Assembly: GCF_006716305.1 (NCBI RefSeq)
Contig: NZ_VFOU01000002.1
Location: forward strand, 496,001 to 560,000
From: Enteractinococcus coprophilus
Lineage (GTDB): Bacteria; Actinomycetota; Actinomycetes; Actinomycetales; Micrococcaceae
Direction: 5' to 3'
Length of the DNA: 64,000 nt
Below the pieces are notes generated by a model, which was not told where the DNA came from, did no database searches, and was given only the letters and a program-made list of their open reading frames with translations. The position numbers and the translations under genes were made by a program. Positions 1 through 8,717 of this stretch are shown one piece after another (within the stretch, counting starts at the first letter, position 1; each line of letters opens with the position of its first letter).

Positions 1-50
1 AACAGGCTTTCAATATGGTTTTCGACAAAAAGGAACTGCGGCCGGAGCGT

Positions 51-509
51 CTAGCGATCCCGGTCGTCGCGTGGGTCTTTGTATTCTGAACCGTATTCGC
101 TATCGGAGGTCTCAGGCGACGTCTGTTCTGGGTAATCGGGGATGTCATCGACCGTGATACCGGATTCAGGAAGCTCTTCGGCAGCGCTTTCTTCAACGAC
201 TTGGCCCACAGCTTGCAAGTGAACAGTGGCAAAGTGTCCTGGCGATAATTCCAACACGACTTTATTATCATCACGATCGAGTTCGATAATGGTGCCGTAG
301 AGGCCAAACGTCGTCATGACTTGCATTCCGGGTTGCAGTGAAGCGCGCTGTTCTTGCTGCGTTTTCATTGCTTTACGGCTGCGACGGATCATCATGAAGA
401 ACAGCAAACCAAGCACTGCCAACATCAAGAGCATAAACATGCTCGAACCGCCTTCTTGGCCGCCTTCGGCTTGTGCGATAACGGTGGCGATTTCAGCGTT
501 ATAGGTCAT
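51..509 (-). CDS. yajC: Preprotein translocase accessory subunit YajC
   Basis: YajC is a small single-span membrane protein that associates with SecDF and the SecYEG channel. The 152-residue product has a short N-terminus, one hydrophobic segment (about residues 24-41, rich in Leu and Met), a basic RRSRK stretch on the cytoplasmic side, and the family core with GMQVMTTFGLYGTI and a VVLELSPG strand. The acidic, low-complexity tail from about residue 108 is common in actinobacterial homologues. The ATG is preceded by a TAGAAG ribosome-binding site. It lies downstream of ruvB on the same strand, and secD would be expected just beyond the left edge of the window. Identification is by family features and is confident. 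Confidence 0.93.
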   Translation of the reverse strand: MTYNAEIATVIAQAEGGQEGGSSMFMLLMLAVLGLLFFMMIRRSRKAMKTQQEQRASLQPGMQVMTTFGLYGTIIELDRDDNKVVLELSPGHFATVHLQAVGQVVEESAAEELPESGITVDDIPDYPEQTSPETSDSEYGSEYKDPRDDRDR

Positions 510-677
510 TTAGTCTTCTACCAACTATCTTGTTGTCATACAGTGCACAGCAATGCACCCACGGAAACTGCCGGTTTTGCGGCATTTACACAATGTCTGA
601 GCCTATCCTAATGGCCCGACTTAAATAGCGTGAATTTCATGTCGTGGGCCAGCGGCAGCCATGAGGTCTGATATCAG

Positions 678-1841
678 TCAGTCTTGGTCATCAAAAAACA
701 GCATGCCTTCCGTATCTTCTTGCGGCATGTAACTTCCTTGTGGGTCATGCTGATGGGCAGTTTCTACGGTGCCAGCACCTTCCGGCAAGAGCGACCACAA
801 CCCATCCGAGGAGGGGTCTTCGGGTGGTTTGAGCCCTAGATGTTCCCATGCGGCTGGCATGGCAATCCTGCCTCGGGGTGTGCGGCCCAGCAAGCCTTCT
901 CGCACCAAATACGGCTCAGCTACTGTCTCGACGGTTTCTATTTCTTCCCCGACGGCGATGGCCAGCGTCGAGAGACCTACCGGTCCCCCGTTGAACTTCG
1001 TACACAATGCCTCAAGCACTGATCGGTCCAGTCGATCCAGCCCACGTGAATCTACTTCATACATTTCCAAAGCAGAAGCAGCAGCACCGGCGTCCACTGA
1101 GGCCAAACCATTGACCAGCGCCCAGTCACGAACTCGACGTAATAACCGGTTAGCAATCCTCGGGGTGCCCCGCGAGCGAGAAGCAATCTCCGAGAAAGCC
1201 TCGTTCGTTAGGTTCATGTCAAGCATTGCTGCCGACCGACGAATCACCATTTCAAGTTCTTCAGTTGCATAGAAGTCGAGATGGCCGGTAAAACCAAACC
1301 GATCGCGTAAGGGACCCGGCAGCAGTCCGGCACGGGTGGTAGCCCCGACAATAGTAAAGGGCGGTAGTTCAAGCGGGATCGCGGTCGCGCCTGCCCCTTT
1401 ACCGACGACAATATCGACCCTGAAATCTTCCATTGCCATATACAGCATCTCTTCAGCCGGCCGCGACATGCGATGAATCTCATCGAGAAAAAGCACTTCG
1501 CCTTCGGTTAACGAAGACAGGATGGCGGCTAAATCACCGGAATGTTGGATCGCAGGTCCCGAAGATATCCGCAAAGGTGCACCCATTTCCTCTGCCACGA
1601 TCATCGACAGTGTCGTTTTTCCTAACCCCGGAGGCCCAGATAGCAAGATGTGGTCGGCGGTCGCACCCCTGAGCTTGGCTGCTTCAAGTACGAGCGCTAG
1701 TTGCTTTCTGACGCGGTGCTGACCAACAAAATCAGCAAGGTTTTTAGGTCGCAGGGCGGCTTCGACTTCGCGCTCCTCGGTGGAGGCTCCGCCGGTCACA
1801 AGTCGATCGTCGCTGTGCGGGGTGAAACTTGGGTCTGTCAT
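678..1841 (-). CDS. ruvB: Holliday junction branch migration DNA helicase RuvB
   Basis: RuvB is the AAA+ motor that drives Holliday-junction branch migration together with RuvA, followed by RuvC cleavage. The 387-residue product has Walker [10 protein letters not shown] (residues 69-77), Walker [10 protein letters not shown] (D120, E121), sensor 1 GATTRAG, the arginine-finger region GPLRDRFG, and the C-terminal winged helix ending in the GRTPRGR region. A C-terminal extension of about 45 residues after the winged helix is acidic and not part of the catalytic fold. Its ATG starts 3 bases after the ruvA stop, so the two are translated from one message. Length is a little above the usual 330-360 because of the tail. 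Confidence 0.97.
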   Translation of the reverse strand: MTDPSFTPHSDDRLVTGGASTEEREVEAALRPKNLADFVGQHRVRKQLALVLEAAKLRGATADHILLSGPPGLGKTTLSMIVAEEMGAPLRISSGPAIQHSGDLAAILSSLTEGEVLFLDEIHRMSRPAEEMLYMAMEDFRVDIVVGKGAGATAIPLELPPFTIVGATTRAGLLPGPLRDRFGFTGHLDFYATEELEMVIRRSAAMLDMNLTNEAFSEIASRSRGTPRIANRLLRRVRDWALVNGLASVDAGAAASALEMYEVDSRGLDRLDRSVLEALCTKFNGGPVGLSTLAIAVGEEIETVETVAEPYLVREGLLGRTPRGRIAMPAAWEHLGLKPPEDPSSDGLWSLLPEGAGTVETAHQHDPQGSYMPQEDTEGMLFFDDQD

Positions 1842-1844
1842 AAA

Positions 1845-2477
1845 TTAGAGCCGTTGCCTTCTTTGGCCTTCGCCAAGATTTTGTAGGGTTGCGCGCAAGG
1901 CCGCTGAAACGTCATGAGAGTCGGCAAGCTCCGGCTGTATCTCCAGAGCATTGCCAATGCCCTTCAGCGCATCTTTTTCATTCCAGCCCAGACCGATGAG
2001 GGCCTGCTGAACTTGGTCTTTCCAGACGGGTTCTTTACTACGACCACTCCTTGTGGAAGGCTGATCTGGTTCTTCTCTCGGGACGAGTTTGCCAGATAGC
2101 TCAAGTATGATGCGTCTCGCCGATTTCGGTCCGATGCCGGGGACTTTCGTAAAGGCTTTATCGTCCTGTTGATCAATGTGGTGGCGAACTTCATCAGGTT
2201 CAAAAATCGACAGTACCGCTAGCGCAATCCGTGGCCCTATACCTGAAACGGTCATCATGGTTTCGAAGATCTCGCGCTCATCTGCTGTACCAAATCCATA
2301 CAGCACTGGGTTATCGTCACGGATCATCAGCAGTGTTTGGACTGTGATTTCACGGCCCAGGCGGAGCGCCGACAGAGTCGTGGGACTTGCCGAAAAAACG
2401 TAGCCGATACCAGCAACGTGAATAACAGCGTTATCGATCCCAATATGCTGGATTTCGCCGGTTAGCGACGAGATCAT
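1845..2477 (-). CDS. ruvA: Holliday junction branch migration protein RuvA
   Basis: RuvA binds four-way DNA junctions as a tetramer and loads RuvB. The 210-residue protein starts MISSLTGEIQHIG (OB-fold domain I) and carries the two helix-hairpin-helix segments of domain II, visible as VSGIGPRIALAVL and VPGIGPKSARRIILEL. The C-terminal domain III (ALIGLGWNEKDA) contacts RuvB. Length and domain order match the family. It sits between ruvC and ruvB in the usual actinobacterial order ruvC-ruvA-ruvB, all on the minus strand. Confidence 0.97.
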   Translation of the reverse strand: MISSLTGEIQHIGIDNAVIHVAGIGYVFSASPTTLSALRLGREITVQTLLMIRDDNPVLYGFGTADEREIFETMMTVSGIGPRIALAVLSIFEPDEVRHHIDQQDDKAFTKVPGIGPKSARRIILELSGKLVPREEPDQPSTRSGRSKEPVWKDQVQQALIGLGWNEKDALKGIGNALEIQPELADSHDVSAALRATLQNLGEGQRRQRL

Positions 2478-2558
2478 ATTCTCTCCCTCTGACGGCTCTG
2501 CACCATCATTTTCACGTGATTATACGCACCGGTTGCATTCTTGGCGGTGGCGTAAGGC

Positions 2559-3200
2559 TTATTTAGCTCGTTTTTCAGCTGCCAGCCAGAGCTTCTGTGC
2601 AGGAGTAAGAGTTTCGGGCTGAGTGTCGAATTGAGATTTTCTTGCTGGACTCGCCAATTTACCTGTGTCTAGGCCGCGACCTAAGAGTCCCCCACGCCAG
2701 GCGTGGGCAATCGCAATGGCAATGGCGTCAGCCGCATCCGCAGGCTTGGGAGAGACAGCAAGATTGAGTATGCGCGTCACCATCGCGGTGACTTGTTGCT
2801 TGTTCGCGCTACCTGAACCAGTCACGGCAGCTTTTACTTCCGAAGGCGTCAGCAACGCTGTGGGAACATCCTTGCGTGCTGCCGCAGCAATCGCCACTCC
2901 TGAGGCTTGGGCTGTACCCATGACGGTAGGGGTATTGTGCTGAGCGAACATACGTTCCACTGCAAGATGATCTGGCTGGTATTTTTCCAACCACTCCCCC
3001 ATGGCGTGATCGATGACTGATAGTCGATGCCCTATCGGTTCAGTTCCGGGACTGCCAACGACTGTCACATCAACCAGTTGAGCACGACGGTTAGCAGCGA
3101 TGTCGACTACTGCTATACCGCAGCGTGTCAGCCCGGGATCAACTGCTATGACGCGTAATAGCCCAGCGGCTGCTCCTGAATTGACACTTTTATTGTGCAC
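2559..3200 (-). CDS. ruvC: Crossover junction endodeoxyribonuclease RuvC
   Basis: RuvC is the RNase H-fold nuclease that resolves Holliday junctions. The 213-residue product shows the acidic catalytic set: D21 in AVDPGLTRCG, E82 in LAVERMFAQHN, and the D155/D158 pair in DAADAIAIAIAHAW. The GTG start is directly next to the yebC stop codon, so the gene is likely co-transcribed and translationally coupled with yebC. The N-terminus is about ten residues longer than the shortest homologues. The basic 35-residue C-terminal tail is variable in this family. Confidence 0.96.
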   Translation of the reverse strand: MHNKSVNSGAAAGLLRVIAVDPGLTRCGIAVVDIAANRRAQLVDVTVVGSPGTEPIGHRLSVIDHAMGEWLEKYQPDHLAVERMFAQHNTPTVMGTAQASGVAIAAAARKDVPTALLTPSEVKAAVTGSGSANKQQVTAMVTRILNLAVSPKPADAADAIAIAIAHAWRGGLLGRGLDTGKLASPARKSQFDTQPETLTPAQKLWLAAEKRAK

Positions 3201-3962
3201 CTATGCGTCCTGAGCTGCCATCTCTTCAAGAACCTCGGCAGAGATCTCAACATTGGCATAAACGTTTTGTACGTCATCGAGGTCCTCGACGGCATCCCAC
3301 AATTGCATAAATGAGCTGGCAGCTTTGGCGTCCAGTTCGACCTTCATTGCCGCATAAAACTCAACGTCATCAGATTCGTATTCAATGCCAGCTTCGTCAA
3401 GGGCTTTTGAGACGTCATGAACATCAGATGGGTCAGAAATAATTTCAAACGCAGTACCTGAGCGAACAATTTCTTCGGCACCAGCTTCGATAACTGCCAT
3501 CATGACGTCATCTTCCGTATTGTTTTCTGACGGAACACGGACGACCCCGCGACGTTCAAACATGAAGGAGACAGACCCTGGATCTGCCATGTGTCCACCG
3601 TTACGGGTAACGGTTGCCCGGACTTCGGAGGCAGCACGATTTCGGTTATCAGTGAGGCACTCGATAAGCAATGCGGAGCCTTCCGGGCCGCGGACTTCGT
3701 ACATGATCTCGTCATAGTTGATGACTTCACCGGTCAGACCGGCACCACGTTTGATGGCACGATCGATATTATCGTTTGGTACCGATTGTTTTTTGGCCTT
3801 GGTGACGGCCACTTCCAGTGCCGGGTTGCCTTCAAGGTCTGGCCCACCTGCACGAGCCGCAACTTCAATTGCCTTAATGTGGGTGGCATACATTTTGGCA
3901 CGTTTTGCGTCCAACGCAGCTTTCTTGTGTCGCGTTGTATGCCATTTTGAGTGACCTGCCAC
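3201..3962 (-). CDS. YebC/PmpR-family protein
   Basis: The 253-residue protein belongs to the YebC/PmpR/TACO1 family. It begins with the signature [18 protein letters not shown] and has the three-domain layout of the family, with [23 protein letters not shown] in domain 1. Members were first described as DNA-binding regulators; more recent work links YebC proteins to translation through difficult sequences such as proline stretches, and the sequence alone does not decide between these roles. The GTG start has a GGAG ribosome-binding site about 9 bases upstream. It heads the yebC-ruvC-ruvA-ruvB operon, as in many bacteria. Confidence 0.95.
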   Translation of the reverse strand: MAGHSKWHTTRHKKAALDAKRAKMYATHIKAIEVAARAGGPDLEGNPALEVAVTKAKKQSVPNDNIDRAIKRGAGLTGEVINYDEIMYEVRGPEGSALLIECLTDNRNRAASEVRATVTRNGGHMADPGSVSFMFERRGVVRVPSENNTEDDVMMAVIEAGAEEIVRSGTAFEIISDPSDVHDVSKALDEAGIEYESDDVEFYAAMKVELDAKAASSFMQLWDAVEDLDDVQNVYANVEISAEVLEEMAAQDA

Positions 3963-4021
3963 GGTATTGAACTCCTCTCCCGTTTAGCACAACGGGCGTT
4001 AGGGGTAAATCGACTGCCTCC

Positions 4022-4027
4022 ATTATA
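4022..4027 (-). promoter_or_regulatory. Candidate -10 box of the yebC-ruvCAB operon
   Basis: Read on the minus strand the sequence is TATAAT, a perfect consensus -10 hexamer, about 60 bases upstream of the yebC GTG. No good -35 hexamer is present at 16-18 bases; that position falls in the 3' end of the hydrolase gene. The expected transcript would start near 4014 and contain an 18-bp dyad at 3979-3996 (CCCGTT, 6-base gap, AACGGG). Confidence 0.5.
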
Positions 4028-4039
4028 GGGGCATACCGG

Positions 4040-5350
4040 TTATTCGGCAGATATTGCGCCTGGCAGACTCGGCCGATCATGGGAGATGCCGCTGAGTAAA
4101 ACATGCAACCAGGTCAACACGGCGGATTCAAATCGTACTGGATCCACATTCCATTCTCGCGTGTGGCGAGCCTGCTGGAACCGAACGAGACTGACATAAC
4201 GAAGGTTTTTATGTGCGAGTTCTTCCGAGGGTCCGATCGGGACAAAATCGTCGTCCTGGGAATGCAATATCAACATGGGATGGGTAAGATCAGCTGCGCG
4301 ACTCACCCAATCGAGCTGGCGAAAATCCAGTGGAGCGGCAAGCCCTGTGATGGTTCTTCCCCACGGGGACTCTATGAGCCAGCGTCCTAGTTTTCCGGCA
4401 GGATGTGGTACTCGATTGATCCGGGCCTGATGACGCAAGACATCGAGCCAGTCAATGACTGGCCCGATGAGTACAAGTCCTCGAACATAACGCGCCAGTG
4501 CAGACCGCTGGATGAGTTGTAGGCTCACTGCAGCACCCATGGAATAACCAGCAAGAACGACCGATGATGCGCCGTTGTTGAGGGCATATAAAATTGCAGC
4601 CTCAATATCTGGCCATTCGGTCGCACCCAAGCCATATCGCTTGTCCCGAGCATCGGGGGCTTCGCCGTCGTTGCGATAGGACACCAACAGTCCTGGCATG
4701 CCCATCCGCTGAGCGACCCCCATCATGCGCAATCCTTCATTGCGTTTCGAGCCCCGCCCGTGAACAGTAATAATCCAGGTGTCGTGAAATTGTGTTTGAC
4801 GTGTCGGCGGAATAAACCATGCAGGGGCAAGACCGTTGTCCACGGGAATCCAGACGTCCTGATACACGTATCCGGCTTCATGAGGTGTTGGCCAAACAAA
4901 TCCCGCCCAACGACCGCGAACGGCCCGAGAGAGATCTCCGCTATAAATCTCTTCCACTACACGGGTGACTGTTTGGTGTTTGCGATCGATGGCTACGATC
5001 TCCCCCACGCGGGCCACCCCTTGGTTCTCATGAAAGGTCAAAGCGTACTGACCCCGCACCGTCGTCTGGCTGGTGATCGCAAGTTCAATCAGAGCGGGAG
5101 TCGTCGTGTCAGTAGACGGCCGGTAGCGATAGATCCGGACATCTTCTGCAGGATGTGGCTCTGGAGTGACAACGGTTCGGGCAAAGATTGATGCCAGGGT
5201 GGGGATCGCGGCTAACGCCGTGCCAGCAAGAGCGCCCGTGACAGCGCCTACGGCTGACCATCGAATAGTGCGTTTTGTTCCGTGATTTTGGGTGTCACGA
5301 AATGGCGTGCCGACAAGGTTGCGTAGGTTATTGTCACCCATGCCTAACAT
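4040..5350 (-). CDS. Membrane-anchored alpha/beta hydrolase
   Basis: The 436-residue product has a single hydrophobic N-terminal segment (about residues 32-58) that would act as a membrane anchor or uncleaved signal, followed by a poorly conserved region and an alpha/beta hydrolase domain from about residue 190. The nucleophile elbow is LAGYSMGAA with Ser270. A later SQDDDFVP carries the acid residue, and QARHTREW supplies a plausible catalytic His. The HGRGSKRNEG loop around residue 200 is typical of this actinobacterial hydrolase group. Substrate is unknown. Either of two in-frame ATGs (5350 or 5341) could be used. It is divergent from msrB. Confidence 0.85.
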   Translation of the reverse strand: MLGMGDNNLRNLVGTPFRDTQNHGTKRTIRWSAVGAVTGALAGTALAAIPTLASIFARTVVTPEPHPAEDVRIYRYRPSTDTTTPALIELAITSQTTVRGQYALTFHENQGVARVGEIVAIDRKHQTVTRVVEEIYSGDLSRAVRGRWAGFVWPTPHEAGYVYQDVWIPVDNGLAPAWFIPPTRQTQFHDTWIITVHGRGSKRNEGLRMMGVAQRMGMPGLLVSYRNDGEAPDARDKRYGLGATEWPDIEAAILYALNNGASSVVLAGYSMGAAVSLQLIQRSALARYVRGLVLIGPVIDWLDVLRHQARINRVPHPAGKLGRWLIESPWGRTITGLAAPLDFRQLDWVSRAADLTHPMLILHSQDDDFVPIGPSEELAHKNLRYVSLVRFQQARHTREWNVDPVRFESAVLTWLHVLLSGISHDRPSLPGAISAE

Positions 5351-5414
5351 TCTGACTTGAAGAGCTATTTTTCGCTAGCCATTAGCAACCGTTTCGCCTG
5401 ATTGCGTATGGCAA

Positions 5415-5434
5415 GTTTTGCAGTGAGGCAAAAC
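5415..5434. repeat. 7-6-7 inverted repeat between hydrolase and msrB
   Basis: GTTTTGC, a 6-base spacer, then GCAAAAC form a perfect dyad midway between the divergent hydrolase and msrB starts. It has no run of T after it, so it is more likely an operator than a terminator. No known regulator can be assigned from the sequence. Confidence 0.45.
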
Positions 5435-5471
5435 GGTAGATTTGGCCAACGGGCAACGATAGATTGGCGAC

Positions 5472-5927
5472 ATGACAAGTACATCAGGTCCTTCCCACTC
5501 AACCAATGAACCGTTAGCCGCAGAAGAAGCACGGTCTTTATCCGAAGAGCAATGGCGTCAACGCTTAAGCCCCGAGGCCTTCCACATTCTTCGCCAAGCT
5601 GGAACTGAGCGTCCGTTTACAGGCGAATATTGGGATACCGAAGAAACTGGCGTGTACTCCTGTCGGGCGTGCGGTCAGGAACTTTTTGCTTCGACCACGA
5701 AGTTTGATGCCCGGTGTGGATGGCCGTCATTTTATGCACCCACCGATAATGAACGAGTCACCTATGTTGAGGATAGTTCACTCGGGATGACCCGAGTTGA
5801 GGTGCGCTGCGCCAATTGCGACTCACATTTGGGGCATGTTTTTGCTGGTGAAGGGTTCGATACCCCAACGGATCTCCGCTATTGCATTAATTCGTTGAGC
5901 CTAAATTTGACAAAGTCGCAAGATTAA
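5472..5927 (+). CDS. msrB: Peptide-methionine (R)-S-oxide reductase MsrB
   Basis: MsrB reduces the R epimer of methionine sulfoxide in proteins. The 151-residue protein has the two zinc-binding pairs C64/C67 (CRAC) and C113/C116 (CANC), the GHVF motif, and the catalytic cysteine C138 in RYCINSLSL. A further cysteine, C82 in RCGWPSF, sits where some MsrB proteins keep their resolving cysteine. The first 25 residues are an extension before the fold. It stands alone and diverges from the upstream hydrolase. Confidence 0.96.
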   Translation: MTSTSGPSHSTNEPLAAEEARSLSEEQWRQRLSPEAFHILRQAGTERPFTGEYWDTEETGVYSCRACGQELFASTTKFDARCGWPSFYAPTDNERVTYVEDSSLGMTRVEVRCANCDSHLGHVFAGEGFDTPTDLRYCINSLSLNLTKSQD

Positions 5928-5994
5928 TTTCTCAGTAGCACGATTTCGGCGCGCCGTCCACAAAATCCTTCAAGTGGGGGTTTAACCTGGGATT

Positions 5995-6588
5995 GTGAAT
6001 CCACAACAGTCTCATGCGCAAGCTCTGCAGGCCGCTCCGCAGACATTTAGAGTGGCCCTTGATGAATTGCGTCAAGCCGTCACGCGCCATGAGGTGGTGC
6101 TCAATGAAGTTCCAGCGCCTGCCAAGCTTGCACCATACGCGGTGGCGATGTCGGCTGATGTGTCAGCCACCAACGGTGATGCACTGGCGGTTGGTCGGTT
6201 CATTATGCTCTATAACCCCCAATATTCGGAAGTATGGGACGGAAACTTCCGTATCGTCACTTACATCAAAACCCGGCTTGAAGCTGACCTTGGAGAAGAT
6301 CCACTCGTATCTGAAGTCGCCTGGTCATGGATGGTTGAAGCGCTCGACCACGCTGAGGCTACGTATCGTCAACCAGGTGGCACCGCGAGCAAAGTATTAT
6401 CGCAAGGGTTTGGGGTCATCGACCAACAAAACGAAACGATAGACTTAGAACTCCGTGCGTCATGGACACCTGAGGGTGACCATCTTGATCGTCACCTGTC
6501 CGCGTGGAGTGATATGGTCTGCACATTCGCAGGACTGCCGCCCATAACCGAAGGTGTCATTCCGTTTAACCCACATCGAAGGAAGTAA
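5995..6588 (+). CDS. DUF3000 family protein
   Basis: The 197-residue protein matches the actinobacterial DUF3000 family: the core reads APAKLAPYAVAMSADV, then RFIMLYNP, a tryptophan-rich VAWSWMVEAL helix, and SDMVCTFAGLPP near the end. The function is not known. I use the GTG at 5995; no strong ribosome-binding site precedes it. The gene directly precedes the ribonuclease D gene, and its last codons contain that gene's candidate ribosome-binding site (AAGGAAG, 6579-6585). This pairing is common in Actinobacteria and suggests co-expression. Confidence 0.88.
   Translation: MNPQQSHAQALQAAPQTFRVALDELRQAVTRHEVVLNEVPAPAKLAPYAVAMSADVSATNGDALAVGRFIMLYNPQYSEVWDGNFRIVTYIKTRLEADLGEDPLVSEVAWSWMVEALDHAEATYRQPGGTASKVLSQGFGVIDQQNETIDLELRASWTPEGDHLDRHLSAWSDMVCTFAGLPPITEGVIPFNPHRRK
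6579..6585 (+). promoter_or_regulatory. Ribosome-binding site for the ribonuclease D gene (decides an ATT start)
   Basis: AAGGAAG lies inside the last codons of DUF3000 and ends 5 bases before ATT at 6591. No ATG, GTG or TTG exists in this frame from the upstream stop codon at 6567 to 6780, so this site points to ATT (or less likely ACG at 6588) as initiator. Confidence 0.6.
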
Positions 6589-6590
6589 CG

Positions 6591-7889
6591 ATTTCTAGCG
6601 CGCATCTCAGGGCAGACGATTCCGAGGAATCTCAGCATGCCGCTGAGACCTCACAGCCTGCCGCACAAGACCCCGAACCTGTTTTAATCACTCAACCCGC
6701 CGGTGGCATACCACCGGTCATCGACACTCCAGCACAGCTCCACCACGCGGCGGAAAAACTTCGCGCCGGCACCGGACCCGTGGCAGTCGACACTGAACGT
6801 GCCAGTGGATACCGCTACGGCCAGCGGGCTTTTCTGATCCAGCTCAAACGCGACGACGATACCATTTGGCTTCTTGATTCTGAGGCGCTGAAGGATCTTG
6901 AACCGATCCAGCAAGCGCTCGCGGGCGTCGAGTGGATTCTGCACGCGGCCATTCAGGACTTGCCGTCATTACGCCAAGCCGGACTGTGGCCTGATCAACT
7001 CTTCGACACAGAGCTCGCCGGTAGACTCCTGGGTTATCCTCGGGTGAGCTTATCGGCCCTGTTGGAGCGCAAACTCAACGTATCGTTAGCCAAAGAGCAT
7101 TCGGCGGCTGACTGGTCCGTCCGTCCACTCACGGAAGACATGCGCAATTACGCCGCACTAGATGTTGAATTGCTTCATGAGCTGCGTGAAGCGATGATCC
7201 AAGAACTTCAAAGCGAACATAAACTTGAAATCGCCTACGAGGAATTCAATGCGCTGTTGACTCGACCGTTGAAACCTCCGCGCAAAGACCCCTGGCGTAA
7301 GACTTCCGGCATTCACGAAATCACCGACCGACGAGCATTAGCGATTGTTCGGTCGCTGTGGACTACACGAGAAAAACTTGCCCAGTCCCGCGATCTGCCG
7401 CCAGGAAAGTTACTCAATGATCGCACCCTGATAGCGGTGGCCAAGGCCAGGCCGCGGACAGTTCCACAGTTAATGAAAATTCCGCGCATGCGTCGTCGGG
7501 CAGCGGCGAAAGACGCTCGTCGCTGGCTACAAGCCATCCAAGACGGTATCAAAATTGCCCAAGACCCTGATAAAATTCCACCGCTGCGAATGGCGTCTCA
7601 GGCTCCTCCGGCCGTCAAAGCCTGGCGAGAAAAAGATCCGCTAGCCGCCCGTCGCTTGCAGACAAGCAGAAAACGGCTTGCCCGGGTCGCAGAAGAACAC
7701 AGCATGCCTTTAGAGAATCTTCTGTTGCCCGAGACTCTGCGCGAGTTGTGTTGGCGCCCGCCCGAGCCCATCACACCGGAATCAGTTGAACGACGCCTCC
7801 TGGATTTAGGAGCCCGTCCCTGGCAAGTCCAAGCCAGCTCCGCGGTTATCACCGTCGCCCTGTTGGATCCGGATCCCCTCGACACATGA
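6591..7889 (+). CDS. Ribonuclease D-like 3'-5' exonuclease with HRDC domain, non-canonical start
   Basis: RNase D-type DEDD exonuclease that trims RNA 3' ends. Exonuclease motif I is AVDTERASGYRYG, motif II is HAAIQDLPSL, and motif III is NYAALDVELL; an HRDC domain follows (RRALAIVRSLWTTREKLAQ). The first GTG, at 6780, lies only three codons before motif I and would remove the first strand of the fold. The frame upstream reads through a plausible acidic N-terminus and a conserved-looking TPAQLHHAAEKLRAG segment back to a stop at 6567, with no ATG, GTG or TTG. I therefore place the start at ATT 6591, 5 bases after AAGGAAG, giving 432 residues. E. coli infC and pcnB are known AUU-started genes. 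The function is sure; the start is an inference. Confidence 0.82.
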   Translation: MSSAHLRADDSEESQHAAETSQPAAQDPEPVLITQPAGGIPPVIDTPAQLHHAAEKLRAGTGPVAVDTERASGYRYGQRAFLIQLKRDDDTIWLLDSEALKDLEPIQQALAGVEWILHAAIQDLPSLRQAGLWPDQLFDTELAGRLLGYPRVSLSALLERKLNVSLAKEHSAADWSVRPLTEDMRNYAALDVELLHELREAMIQELQSEHKLEIAYEEFNALLTRPLKPPRKDPWRKTSGIHEITDRRALAIVRSLWTTREKLAQSRDLPPGKLLNDRTLIAVAKARPRTVPQLMKIPRMRRRAAAKDARRWLQAIQDGIKIAQDPDKIPPLRMASQAPPAVKAWREKDPLAARRLQTSRKRLARVAEEHSMPLENLLLPETLRELCWRPPEPITPESVERRLLDLGARPWQVQASSAVITVALLDPDPLDT

Positions 7890-7934
7890 GCCGATCCATA
7901 CGCTGGAAAATTCTTCGAAACATGATGGAACACG

Positions 7935-8378
7935 ATGAGCTGCTGTAAAAAACTCCCAAATCGCCGTACGTTTTTAGTTGCCTCCGGAGCAGCTGCAACC
8001 GCCGCTGTTGCTTTAACCGCGTGCACCTCCGATCCCGACCAGGAAACGTTTTCTGGAGGTACGCTGACCAAAGCGCTTGCACTTGAAGATTTGGCACCGG
8101 GGAGTTCGGCTCAGATGGCAGTTGGTGCCAATCAGGTCCTGATATATCGAGAAAGTGCCGAGGTCGTGCATGTCTATTCGGCTGTGTGCACGCATCAGGG
8201 TTGTATTGTGGGAGCAAACGACGACGGCGCCTCACCGGCCTTTGTCTGCCCATGTCATGCTTCGCATTTTGACAAACTCACCGGCGAGGCCGTCAGTGGA
8301 CCTGCCCAGCGACCGCTCATGCGACACAAGACAGCCATCGAAGACGGCTGGATTCTCGTGGAAGTCGAACCAGCCTAG
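7935..8378 (+). CDS. Rieske [2Fe-2S] lipoprotein with Tat-type signal
   Basis: The 147-residue product starts with a twin-arginine signal (NRRTFLVASG, R10 R11) followed by a hydrophobic stretch and a lipobox LTAC with C30, so it is probably a folded, Tat-exported lipoprotein. The Rieske domain has both ligand boxes, CTHQGC and CPCHASHF, which bind a 2Fe-2S cluster through two Cys and two His. It is much smaller than the QcrA subunit of the bc1 complex and lacks its membrane helices, so it is a free-standing Rieske protein of unknown electron partner. It follows the ribonuclease D gene by 45 bases. Confidence 0.92.
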   Translation: MSCCKKLPNRRTFLVASGAAATAAVALTACTSDPDQETFSGGTLTKALALEDLAPGSSAQMAVGANQVLIYRESAEVVHVYSAVCTHQGCIVGANDDGASPAFVCPCHASHFDKLTGEAVSGPAQRPLMRHKTAIEDGWILVEVEPA

Positions 8379-8384
8379 CTCTGC

Positions 8385-8687
8385 CTAATCGCGCGGAGTC
8401 GTATAACGCCGCCGACTGGGGCGCGGTCGCCCCAGTCTCTGCTGGGCTGAAGGTTGCGTTGCCGGATCCCAAGAAGGGTCCTGGGTGCTTCGACGTGGAT
8501 AATAGCGCTTAATCCACCACCACCAGACGATCGATCCGATGCCGGGCAGAATAAAGATCGCACAAACCCACCAGAGGCGTTGTACTGCATTTATAGGGGC
8601 CCGGTTCAGGCTCCAAAGAGACCACACCATGAGTACCACGAGCAAAATTGCGCCAATGGTCATTGCAATATCGAAGAATGTATTGAT
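8385..8687 (-). CDS. Small membrane protein with PLDc_N domain, start uncertain
   Basis: A short protein with two membrane segments and the NRAPINAVQRLWWVCAIFILPGIG pattern of the phospholipase D N-terminal (PLDc_N) domain, ending in a basic, arginine-rich tail. No phospholipase catalytic domain follows, so it is one of the many stand-alone PLDc_N proteins of unknown function. The only ATG (8663, 92 residues) has no ribosome-binding site. A perfect AGAGGAG at 8694-8700 is spaced 6 bases from an in-frame ATC at 8687, giving NTFFDIAMTIGAIL as N-terminus and about 100 residues. I report the longer form but both are possible. It is convergent with the Rieske gene. Confidence 0.7.
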   Translation of the reverse strand: MNTFFDIAMTIGAILLVVLMVWSLWSLNRAPINAVQRLWWVCAIFILPGIGSIVWWWWIKRYYPRRSTQDPSWDPATQPSAQQRLGRPRPSRRRYTTPRD

Positions 8688-8693
8688 GATGGG

Positions 8694-8700
8694 CTCCTCT
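8694..8700 (-). promoter_or_regulatory. Strong Shine-Dalgarno sequence upstream of the PLDc_N gene
   Basis: AGAGGAG on the minus strand lies 30 bases from the ATG at 8663, too far for it, but 6 bases from an in-frame ATC at 8687-8685. It either serves a near-cognate start or is a chance match. Confidence 0.4.
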
Positions 8701-8717
8701 CGTCACACGCAATGTGT

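Noticed and set aside
1-50. Beginning of secD
   Set aside because: No start codon with a ribosome-binding site can be seen in these 50 bases on the minus strand; secD probably starts outside.
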